Source: Macrotrachela quadricornifera
Taxonomy: Eukaryota > Rotifera > Eurotatoria > Philodinida > Philodinidae
Assembly: GCA_022393335.1 (NCBI GenBank)
Contig: JAJEKB010020262.1
Location: 200,048-264,047 of the forward strand
Direction: 5' to 3'
DNA length: 64,000 nt
A program made the position numbers and the translations under genes. The number at the start of each line of letters is the position of its first letter. The first letter of the stretch is position 1. Shown in pieces: positions 33,450 to 41,956 of the stretch. The notes under the pieces were generated by a model that had not been told where the DNA came from, made no database searches, and saw only the letters and a program-made list of their open reading frames with translations.

Positions 33450-33525
33450 ATATTATAGACATGCCTGATGATGAATCCTTAGGTAAGGTTTGAAACGGAT
33501 CGTGTGATGGTTTGAATACCAACTA
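33450..33525 (+). ncRNA. Hammerhead-like motif, decayed
   Basis: CTGATGA at 33465-33471 and GAAAC at 33492-33496 with a loose stem II (ATCCTT/AAGGTT). Stem III ACG-GAT-CGT is good, but the base before the expected cut is G, which normally blocks cleavage. Confidence 0.4.
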
Positions 33526-33761
33526 TACCACTTTCTAATAGACTTCAAATACAATTAGAGGGTTAAGCTTATATGTAATAATAGAATGCAAAAGATATCT
33601 GAGAAGTCCTCTGAGAAAAGACAAAATCGGTGTTGTCTATCTCTGCATTCCTAAATTTATATTCTATATACTCTTAATATAGATTATTAAAGAATTATTA
33701 CAACAAATATCTTAACTACTTCAAATTTATTGGAGAGTTTAGATTTTATGAATGTAATTAT

Positions 33762-33835
33762 GGAAATTCAAAAGATACCTGACGATGTTCCCTTCAGAAA
33801 GAATCGAAACTGGTCGTGTCGATCTGCGAATTCTT
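33762..33835 (+). ncRNA. Hammerhead-like motif, decayed
   Basis: CTGACGA at 33779-33785 and GAAAC at 33806-33810. Stem I arms AGAT/ATCT and AATTC/GAATT can still pair around GTC. Stem II is weak. Confidence 0.4.
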
Positions 33836-33901
33836 CAAAAATTCTTTCTATTCTTATAATTTTCTATTAAATTTTGAGGTTTTATTCACTATGCAGAAAT
33901 T

Positions 33902-33969
33902 AATTCTAAATTTACCTGATGATGGCCCTTAAGCAAGACCGAAACGATCGTCGTAAGTAACTTAGAATT
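33902..33969 (+). ncRNA. Hammerhead-like ribozyme motif, type I layout, best stem I
   Basis: CTGATGA (33916-33922), a stem II arm pair capped by AAGC, GAAA (33941-33944), palindromic stem III ACGATCGT (33944-33951) and C at 33952 as the expected cut site. Stem I is two helices, ATTTAC (33910-33915) with GTAAGT (33953-33958) and AATTCTAA (33902-33909) with TTAGAATT (33962-33969), around a small internal loop as in natural type I ribozymes. Against activity: an extra T between the core A and stem II, and mismatches in stem II. Confidence 0.55.
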
Positions 33970-34029
33970 ATTATCTATATATACCTCACCCTCAAGAATT
34001 GATGAGTTGAAACCTTTTAATACTACATG

Positions 34030-34100
34030 TAATAGGTATTCTATGAATACCTGATGAGACCCTTAAGCAAGGTCGAAATGCGTCGTAATTCGCTTAGACT
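34030..34100 (+). ncRNA. Hammerhead-like motif with canonical core and stem II
   Basis: CTGATGA (34051-34057) is followed directly by GACC...GGTC (34058-34061 with 34071-34074) and GAAA (34075-34078), the canonical arrangement. Stem III is shortened to ATGCGT before C34084, and stem I pairs only for about three bases next to the core, so this copy is also probably inactive. Confidence 0.5.
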
Positions 34101-34339
34101 CACTCTCAAGATATTTATATATTGATACATAGACGTTTTAACCACATCCGGAAATAATAAAGGAAAAACATACTAATAATCGTACCAACTTGAATGTAAT
34201 GAAAAGCAAGCCAGTTTCATGAAAACTCATCCGTTTAGTAAAGCTCAATGCGTAATTACTTCTCATAAGATTGAATAGTTTATCTTAATCTTGTATTTGC
34301 TGAGCGTCTAAATTAAGATCAATAGATTTTATAATAGTT

Positions 34340-34676
34340 CTCTTTTATCAAATAACGAAAAAACCAAAAAAAAAGCACCAGAACAAAAAAAGAAGAAGGA
34401 GCACAGGAACGAACAAACTAAAAAAACAGCGCAAGAACAAAAAAACAAACAGAGGCGCAGCCGCAAATAGAAAACCAACCAGCACAAAAAAAACAAACCA
34501 AAAACGCGCAATGACAAAAGAAAACAACCAGCACAAGAAGCCAACCAACACAACAAAGGCCCAAAATGGCCAAGACAAAAAAATAGCTAAAACAAAACAC
34601 TCTCACAAGAGTTCACACAAAAAAAGGAGAAGATACTTTCACATAATAAAAAAAAAGAGAGAGCAAATATAGTCCA
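34340..34676 (+). other. Purine-rich low-complexity stretch, Lys-rich open frame
   Basis: Almost free of T. On the plus strand one frame stays open for about 110 codons (Lys, Asn, Thr, Gln-rich) to a TAG. On the minus strand the same DNA reads as hydrophobic Phe/Cys/Leu peptide. ACCAACCAGCACAA-like words recur. It is likely a simple-sequence tract rather than a gene. Confidence 0.4.
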
Positions 34677-34695
34677 AAAAACTCACCTTAACAAT

Positions 34696-35290
34696 TTAAG
34701 GCGAGCCTGAAGACGACGAGTCCAACCATGATGATGTGGACATTGGTGACCAAACGCGATGCCGATATTCAGTCGGTGTCGATGAAGCCATTGGTACAAG
34801 TGGAGGAGATCCTGGTGGAGAACAAGAAGAAGATGAATGCAAGCGACGAATTCGTCGTCGTCCACCTAGAAAAACAAATCATGTTGTTGATTAAAGAACA
34901 CAACGAGAAATAAACTTACCTGTCCCAGCCACTACTTGTTCTAAAAAAATGACATCTTCGTCCGATGACGAAGGCGAACGTGATCGTTTGGCACCACGCC
35001 CTAAATACATAACAGAACGATCACCCGAAGGAGCACCTAATTGACGACCTGAAGTAGGACCGAAAGGACGGCCACCAATCCTCCCCCAATGGCAACACCA
35101 CGAACTGGCCCCTATGTGCCACGAATTGGACGTCATCGACGCCCACGTCCCAGCGAATGTCCAGGCACAGCACCTCATGCACGGTACACACCACGAGTAT
35201 CAACTACACCATACGCCTGCATCGCCCCGCGAACCGTAACCATATGGGCCACAAAAACAACGTCTTCATCCGAAGATGAAGGACGTTGAC
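34696..35290 (-). pseudogene. 3' exons of an Arg/Gly- and Ser-rich protein, probably broken
   Basis: A 54 bp intron on the minus strand (GTAAGT from 34919, TTTTTCTAG ending 34866) joins an exon ending KRSRSPSSSDEDVIFLEQVV to one reading GGRRRIRRLHSSSSCSPPG, then Ser/Pro-rich residues to a TAA at 34696. Upstream, another frame reads RPSSSDEDVVFVAHMV (35190-35290), a near repeat of the SSSDEDV motif. It continues as a GHSLGRGRR-type stretch interrupted by TGA, TGA and TAG where Arg codons (CGA) would be expected. RG-rich and SDED motifs suggest an RNA-binding or nuclear protein, but no domain is present. The stops and frame change suggest a pseudogene; alternatively, several short exons are missed. 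Confidence 0.4.
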
Positions 35291-36240
35291 GTTGAAGAAG
35301 ACATTGAATACAATAATCGAATAGAAGATCTAAAAAGAAAGTAAAGTTTATAATATAATTCGACTATCGTCAAAAACAATTGTAGTCTTAAAAGGAAGAA
35401 AGGAAACTGCAGTGTCTTGTGGATGTAAAAGTGAGTTTACAAAAAAGAGATGATGTAAAAGTATCACATGACGATCGTCGTTTCGTCCTTGTTTAAAAGT
35501 CTCATTAGATGGGTTACTGTTTGTACTTTTTTCAGTGAAAATGTAAGTACGAAGGATGTTCTTCAAAGTACAAGTAAAATAGTTTTACTTTGAAAAAAAG
35601 ACTTCCTCCTTATACTTGAGTATGATAAATGTGGAAACCTCAGATTTAAATCCATGAGTTATGTGTATTTTAAAAAGTCAAAAAAAGATTGATAACAATT
35701 TGATTTTAATCAAACTACTTAAAAACTAACGATCGTGAATGTATACTCGGCGTTTTAACTTTGTCTCGTGAGCGACCTGGCCAGTTTTGAGCTAGAAAAA
35801 GTCTCAATAAAACAAAAAACGCTTTTATCTATAAACTTATTACATTCAAGTGAGTAAGTTAGGAGATAAAAGAAGTAGTATAAGTTAAAAACTGCGTAAA
35901 TAGAACGAAATACTAGCTTTAGAAAAAGAGTATTCTGGATTTCTCTCACTTGATGCAGTAATACTCTGTTTTTATTTTTTCTGCTCGGCATAGCTCCTCA
36001 AGACACATCTCTTGTCACTGAATTCCGATGAGAAAAACAAAGACATGCTTTACTATCATCGACCACACTGTATGTAATCCTAACCGATGATCATTGACCC
36101 TACTCTCAGAGTGATATAATAATATCTTTAGAAATCACAGAAACTGAGTTCAGATCCATGTTCCATTCGGAAAAGTGGGTAACAAGAGTTATTTTTGAAT
36201 GAATTTGTGTTTGTATGTAGCAGAATTACGATCGTAAACA
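35291..36240. other. Intergenic, no gene recognised
   Basis: Antisense frames at 35348-35566 and 35755-35991 show no motif. No repeats are obvious. Confidence 0.45.
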
Positions 36241-36498
36241 GGGTATTGTCAAGAAATCCGGAAAAAAAAATCTGGAAAAATAAACCCGGAAAAAAATAAA
36301 TCCGGAAAACGAAAAATCCGGAAAAAAATAAATCTGGAAAATAAAAATTCGGAATAGGAAAAATCCGGAAAAGAAAAATCTGGCGAAAGAAAAATCAGGA
36401 AAAAACTTTATTCGTAGTTTATTAATCATAGAAGACACAACAAGTAGAAAGAATGAAGATGTGAGAGACAATTTGATAAGAAGTTTATTTCTTTAAGG

Positions 36499-36687
36499 CT
36501 ACCAATAGTGAGAGTCTGTCAAGAAGCGAGTACCTAAATTATCGATTTGTTTCTGCATGGCCAATGTCTTCGACGCTTTCTTCTGTTGCGAGCCCGCCTT
36601 GAGCCTGAGAGATTGTTGTCGAAAGATGACTTCTTCGGCTTGCAAGCAAGCGATGAACGCCCACATGTTAGGATAAGTTTTGTTCAT
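36499..36687 (-). pseudogene. MULE transposase C-terminal fragment
   Basis: NKTYPNMWAFIACLQAEEVI is the N-x-x-(H/Y)-P-x-x-W-x-F-I-x-x-L-x-x-E pattern near the end of MULE transposases. The same pattern appears as LNNAHPSIWMFIDSLRKE in the MULE gene 1.4 kb away. It is followed by a Lys/Gln-rich tail and a stop at 36499. The catalytic part is absent. Confidence 0.6.
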
Positions 36688-36721
36688 GTGCTTGTTGAAA
36701 CGATTGTTCCAGAGAGCGACA

Positions 36722-36930
36722 TAGTACTAGAGAGAGAGAAGATAATACTAGAAAGAGAGAGATATTAATAGAGAGAGAGAAGATATTAATAGAGAGAGAG
36801 AGATATTAATAGAGAGAGAGAAGATATTAATAGAGAGAGAGAAGATAATACTAGAAAGAGAGAGATATTAATAGAGAGAGAGAAGAAAATACTAGAAAGA
36901 GAGAGATATTAATAGAGAGAGAGAAGATAA
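36722..36930 (+). repeat. GAGA/GATATTAATA microsatellite
   Basis: About ten head-to-tail copies of AGAGAGAGAGAAGATATTAAT and the shorter AGATAATACTAGAA variant. Confidence 0.9.
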
Positions 36931-37847
36931 TAGCATGAACGCAGAGCGAGAGAGCGGACAATACAGAGAAAACAAGGGGTGCGTGAACATAAAGCATATG
37001 GATAGCTGTTCCTTTGACCTCTGTCAAAAGACACAGAAAAAGAAAAAACGTATCGACGTGTTTTATTTCTTTTCCATATTTTTCGTTTCCAAATTTCTTC
37101 TTATCCGGATTTTGTTTTTCCGGATTTATTTTTTTCCATATTTTTTATTTTCCGGATTTTTTTATTTCCTGATTTTAATTTTCCGAATTTTTTTGTTTCC
37201 GGATTTTTATTTTCCGGATTTCTTGACATATTCGTAAACAGCAACACGAATCTCGAATCCGCATATATGATACATACAGATATCAGTATTTTCCTGATAA
37301 ATAACCAATACTTATACCTATAAAGCTTCGATTTTTACCTTTGATAGCTCTTTTAATTAATTACAAAACCAGCCATTTGATAGAAACCTCAAAACTACTG
37401 GACATTTGAGACATATCTGGATAGTTTGATTTTTAGATGCAGTCTTTTTGGGCATTTTGAGACTTTTTTCAAGCAATGTGTCGGTAGAAATCTATGATTT
37501 GGTTCACAACTCATATCAGATTTAGAATCTACGTTAAAAACTGAATCGCTTTTAAGTTGATGTGAATAATTTTGAGAAAACCAATTTTTCTGAAAAAATC
37601 CGTGTGTCCTCCTCAAATACATGCTAGAATGTCCTTGTAAAAGTGTCCTTTACGAAATGTCCACCGACTTTTCGTCCTTGGAAAAAATGGCCTTCAGAGT
37701 AAATGGTCTTCAGATTAAATGTCTTTGTGAAATAGTCTTTAGTGACATAGTCCTTGAGGAAAATGTCCTTTCACTAAATTACGAAGAACGATTGATGATC
37801 ACGTTTATCAGATAATCTTATTAATTATAACAAACTGAATTTTTATT

Positions 37848-39067
37848 TTATTTAACGTCTACAATAAAAAGAGAAAGTCCATGTAATACTTCTTCCACCT
37901 TAGTTTCATCATTGTTGAATCGATCACATAATTCTTTTGCACGTCGTTCAGCAATTCGAAACTTCATTCGTTTTGCACGAGGACCCATTCCACTATTTAC
38001 TTGAATAATTAAATCGTGAATTGTACTAACTTCCTTGCGAAGTGAGTCAATAAACATCCATATACTCGGATGAGCATTATTTAAACGTCTTTTGAACCTA
38101 TAGTTATACCCTAGAAATACACGAACTTTAATTACAAATCATTGCTGAAATTCTAGATCCTATACCTTCACTGAAATTATTAGTTTTATCAGGAATATCA
38201 AACACGTTCCATACCGATATTTGTTTCATCCAATAATCATTAAAATATTTTAATAAATCATTTACTTCATCACGTTCAGCAACATGTAATTCTTGTCCGA
38301 GATTTACAAATAATGATGGAACATATTGTTCAGGTACTAAAGCCAGTGCCATCATTTGTCTGATAGTACTACATATCATAATATTATCTAAATAAGTTGA
38401 TGATAATCCAAGTGATTGAACAAATCTGTATACAGCTTGTGTAAAATGAATAAAGCATCTTTTCTGGATAGTTTTTTCTGTGAGCTGGAAAATTAAAAAT
38501 ATACAGAATTTAATTAAAAAGTGTTGATAAAAATTTCAAAAACAGTTGTACCTCGAGACGAATTGCTTTAGCAATACCAGGTTCAAAATCTGTTAGAATC
38601 AGAAGAGAATCAAATTTTTTATTCACTCTTTTTGCTTCAGAAAAATATACATGAAATGAATGAATGTATGTAACTGCTTTACGATCAGGAAGAAGTGCAT
38701 ACACCACCGCCACATCTACTTTAATAAAAAAAATTACATTAGTATGCAACAAATCTAATATTTTAGCAGACAGAGATGACTTACATGTTCCATGACAAAT
38801 ATCTTGAATAATAAACACCTGCTCGAAGTTTGGAGGTGCAGTACAAAATGTACCATCGATGTGTAATCTTTGATTATCAAATAATAAGTTAAGTTGAACA
38901 TCTGTTGACCAAACTAATAATCTTCCTACAGATCGAACATCTGATAGATGACTTTCAAATTTAAAATCATGGCTGTCATGTAATAATAAACGTTCTTTAT
39001 TATGATAATCTCTTGTGTATAAATCCGTAATGACAAAAGAAAATGATCGTGCAAGTGGACGAATCAT
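37848..39067 (-). CDS. MULE-type transposase core, four exons, frame intact
   Basis: Exons 38785-39067, 38552-38718, 38166-38484 and 37848-38110 join in frame through introns of 66, 67 and 55 bp with GTAAGT, GTACAA and GTATAG donors and TAG/CAG/AAG acceptors, giving 343 residues from the ATG at 39067. LHIDGTFCTAP supplies the first catalytic Asp, VVYALLPDRKAVTY is the usual central block, and LILTDFEPGIAKAIR gives the second Asp. CFIHFTQAVYRFVQSLGL and the NNAHPSIWMFI block follow in the order seen in MULE proteins. The normal N-terminal zinc-finger part is missing: an in-frame TGA lies just above 39067, and a likely first exon (40238-40390) is separated by an insertion. It is an enzyme of transposition acting in the nucleus, probably no longer complete. 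Confidence 0.8.
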
Positions 39068-39171
39068 CTTTCACGATTGTGTACTAAATTATGACCTAAG
39101 ACAAAGATAAATAAAAGTAGACAAGAATATTAACATTGTATAAAAATATTAATACTATACCAATGTTAGTT

Positions 39172-40235
39172 ACAGGTCACGGGTCGTGACTGTCGTGACC
39201 GTGAGTCACGGAGATTTTTGACTAGCTTCTAATGATCTCTTCCGGTTAACGATATATATTGTTTACAGAGGTCAGATATACAAATTGTATTGGTGAATTG
39301 TGACCAGAATATATGATTGGGGAAGGAAAGAAAGAATTAAAATATGTCCTTAATCAAAAGGTGAGAAATTATCCAAAGAAAATTTGTTGGCCAGGAGGAT
39401 CATTCCAATAATTGAGTCTCATCGAATTCGATAGGATCCGTATTGGATTCCAATAGGAATTCAATCAGAAACGATAGAAATTTTATAAACTGACGAAATC
39501 CTATCGGATTCCCGGTTGTGATCCGGCATTCGAATCCTTAGTGTTGACCTTGGCCGGAGCCCACTATCGGAATCCGATTGAATCCCATTGTGTGATCTGA
39601 CCACTCTCTACTATAAGGAAAAAATGCTTATTCGTACTTAAATAAGAAAATAGAATTCTTCCGTCAGATCCATTAGCGAATCCTCAACCGGGAATCCGAT
39701 CGGTTTCGACATCGGATTTCTCGACCTGGGTAAAACCAATTTCTATGAAAGATGTTTCAGTTACTTTTTCAAAGGAGAATGAGAAAAATCATGAACCGAA
39801 AGTAAGATCCAACTTCAGTTCGATTTTTGTTAACCCTTGTAGTACCACCGTAGATCAAAGATGACCTCCCCCTAAAAAAACTAAAAAGTCAGTAAAAATA
39901 TTTGATAGTTTTCTGATTTTCGAAGGTCTGTGGCCTATTCCACCAGCTGAGCCATAATAGTATTCAATTCGTAGGACTCGCCACTGATTTCAAAAGCTGA
40001 AAAGGTAACAAATATTTCTACTGTTTTTTCAGCATTTTTAAGATAATCAAAAATAATCCCGGCTGATACTGCAAGGGTTAAACATGTAAATCAAGATTAT
40101 GTTATGTATGATTTTTGTCCTGACTACCCGTGACTGACTTTCAGTCACGGTCTCGTCACGGTCACGACCTTTTAAAAAATATCAGTCACGATCACGGCCG
40201 TGACCGTGACTCACGGCGGTCACGCCGGGCTCTAA
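39172..40235. mobile_element. GTCACG-rich insertion separating the MULE gene from its first exon
   Basis: Both ends are dense in GTCACG/CGTGAC words: ACAGGTCACGGGTCGTGAC near 39173, and AGAGCCCGGCGTGACCGCCG as the complement near 40235, with more copies to 40130. The ends can fold back. The middle holds many GGATTCC/GGAATCC words (39400-39720) and a separate piggyBac-type MITE. The AG(A/C)G(G/C)-like ends recall hAT non-autonomous elements, but no 8 bp target duplication is visible. Confidence 0.55.
39834..40077. mobile_element. piggyBac-type MITE with TTAA borders
   Basis: CCCTTGTAGTACCACCG and the complement of its right end CCCTTGCAGTATCAGCCGG form inverted repeats directly flanked by TTAA on both sides (39830-39833 and 40078-40081). 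CCCTT ends at TTAA are diagnostic of the piggyBac superfamily. It is 244 bp with no coding capacity. Confidence 0.82.
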
Positions 40236-40237
40236 TC

Positions 40238-40390
40238 TCGACTCGAAAATGTAATCCTATATGGTCTTTTTGATATTGATAACTCTTGAGATGTCATAGT
40301 TGAAGAAATTGAATTAGATTGTAGTGCTTGAAAGTGCGTAATAGGTTGTAGAAGTTGCTTTGGTGGTCGTTCGTCGTCATCGAAAGACAT
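40238..40390 (-). pseudogene. Probable first exon of the MULE transposase gene
   Basis: The ATG at 40390 opens a frame MSFDDDERPPKQLLQPITHF and continues to TFSSRD just at the insertion edge. A matching TTTGTCTTAG acceptor lies near 39100, next to HNLVHNRE-like codons in a shifted frame, typical of the end of an N-terminal zinc finger in these proteins. Assignment to the same gene is inference. Confidence 0.4.
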
Positions 40391-41423
40391 GCAATTAATT
40401 CAAAAACCTACACAAGGAAAATTTTACACTTACTTTTCTCGGGTCACGGCACCAAAATGTGAGCTCTGTGTGCAGAAGGAAAAAGAAGCTGAATTATATG
40501 TAATGTATTCGAGAAAAAAAACTGCCCAGAGCAGTAAAATGGAAGACCCGACTCAACCCAAAAAAAAAGAATCCGACACATACATAAAAAAAGAAAGAGA
40601 GAAAGAATGGTATTAAAGATAAAACTCTTTCTCGAAAAACTGGATATCAAATGAAGAAGCACAAAACACAAAAAGAAAGAATGTATCTAAAAATGATGTA
40701 ATGCCAAGGAGAAAGAGAATCGATAGCGAAGACACTCGTCATCGCTAACAGTCGACTGAATTGAAAAAAGTTATATATCAAAAGATAGAGAAAAATTTTC
40801 TCTACAAAACTGTATATTTTGATTTTCGTGAATTTACATTTAAGTGCATGTATTGAAAGCCAATATCGAAACGAGAACGAAAAATCGTTCAAATTGTGCA
40901 CTGTTTTTAAGGGAACAAATATCATAAAATAAAATACTCTGATTTTTTTACTGTATTCATAAATTGTTGAGCTCTATCAAATGAGTTTATGAATGAGGTA
41001 ATTTAGAAGACTGATGCATAAAGTGTTTGGCACCCCATGGAACACCCTGTAGTGATCCTGGATGTTCTCATAGAGTTTCTCTTCAATCATTTTTCTCCTT
41101 TGTAAATACGTCTCAAGCTCACACTCTTTTTTTGTGTTTGTTTGTTTCTTATTTCTTTGAATACGTGTGATCAATTATATGTGTGCGTTCTCTCTCTCAA
41201 ATCGGGATAGAGGTATATGTGTGTGTATGATTTCATTGTTGAACAAAGGTTTTTTCTTAAAGATCATCTTTCTAATAAGAGTCATTATACGTGTAGCAGG
41301 AAAGTTGCTTTGTTGCCAAAGAAGACTCGATCTAAACCCTCAACTTAGTAGGTGTGTTCGTTGTGTGTGATCTTCTTCAGATTGTCACTATAAGTGCATA
41401 ATCATTTAACTCCTTTTTCGCGG
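40391..41423. other. Intergenic, no gene recognised
   Basis: Overlapping short frames on both strands (40389-40616 and 40444-40671) are low-complexity Lys-rich or hydrophobic mirror images. No domain. Confidence 0.45.
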
Positions 41424-41699
41424 CCCCATGTAAAAAATAAGTAGGCAAAAACCAACTTTTTAGTATTTTTCAAAGTTTTTCAAGCAGAGGAAATACAGGA
41501 AAGGTACTTATAAGTGAACCTTTTTAAGTATTATTATACTTTTTAGCTAAAAAGTACTATTAAGTACTTCTTAAAGTAGGAAAAGTATGATAAAGTACTA
41601 TAAAAAGTGAAAAATAGTCGGAAAAATCACTTTATTCTACTTAATTAATATTGAAAGTACTAAAAAGTTGGTTTTTGCCAACTTATTTTTCACATGGGG
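41424..41699. mobile_element. Fold-back MITE, 276 bp
   Basis: CCCCATGTAAAAAATAAGTA, then GGCAAAAACCAACTTTTTAG at the left is matched by the complement of CTAAAAAGTTGGTTTTTGCC and CACATGGGG at the right. The interior is made of AAGTACTT-like words, so the whole unit can fold into one long hairpin. No coding capacity. Confidence 0.85.
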
Positions 41700-41956
41700 T
41701 ATTATTTTTAACTTGTAAAAACAAAACAAAAATTTTCACAAATGAGTAAATTTCAGCGAAAGAAGATGATGATTTGTTGTGACACTTAGTGGAATAAGCG
41801 TTTAAATAAGCCGTTAGCATTATTTCAAAAGTCTGAAGTAATCATAACATAAACAACATCAAGTTTATCCTTTCACTAAAATCATACTATTTAAACGAAT
41901 AATTTTCGCATCTCTTTCTTTACATTTCATTCAAAATATTTCATCATGCATTCATA

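Larger units (their letters stand above)
33250..34120 (+). repeat. Tandem array of hammerhead-ribozyme-like units
   Basis: CTGA-type cores lie at 33465, 33599 (decayed), 33779, 33916 and 34051, with spacings of 134, 180, 137 and 135 bp. Most carry a downstream CGAAAC or GAAA, and a more decayed unit may sit near 33280. Between cores the units share AT-rich spacers (such as TTTGAATA and ACCACTTTCTAATAGACTTC or its relatives). Tandem short units each bearing a hammerhead core are known from retrozymes and from the repeats of Penelope-like retroelements. No reverse transcriptase is seen nearby. Confidence 0.65.
36244..37232. mobile_element. MULE-derived element with ATCCGGAAAA-rich inverted ends
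   Basis: Both ends read TGTCAAGAAATCCGGAAAA (left near 36247, right complement near 37232), followed inward by many copies of AAATCCGGAAAA over about 160 bp. The interior has a MULE-type coding fragment (36499-36687) and a GA-rich microsatellite. Repetitive subterminal motifs bound by transposase are a feature of several DNA transposon families. Confidence 0.75.

Noticed and set aside
34329..34606. Hydrophobic Phe/Cys/Leu-rich minus-strand frames resembling membrane proteins
   Set aside because: They are mirror translations of a nearly T-free purine-rich tract, open in three frames at once.
36226..36471. Phe-rich minus-strand frame (repeated FPDF-like peptide), and its counterpart at 36935-37237
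   Set aside because: Both are translations of the tiled ATCCGGAAAA words in the inverted ends of a mobile element.
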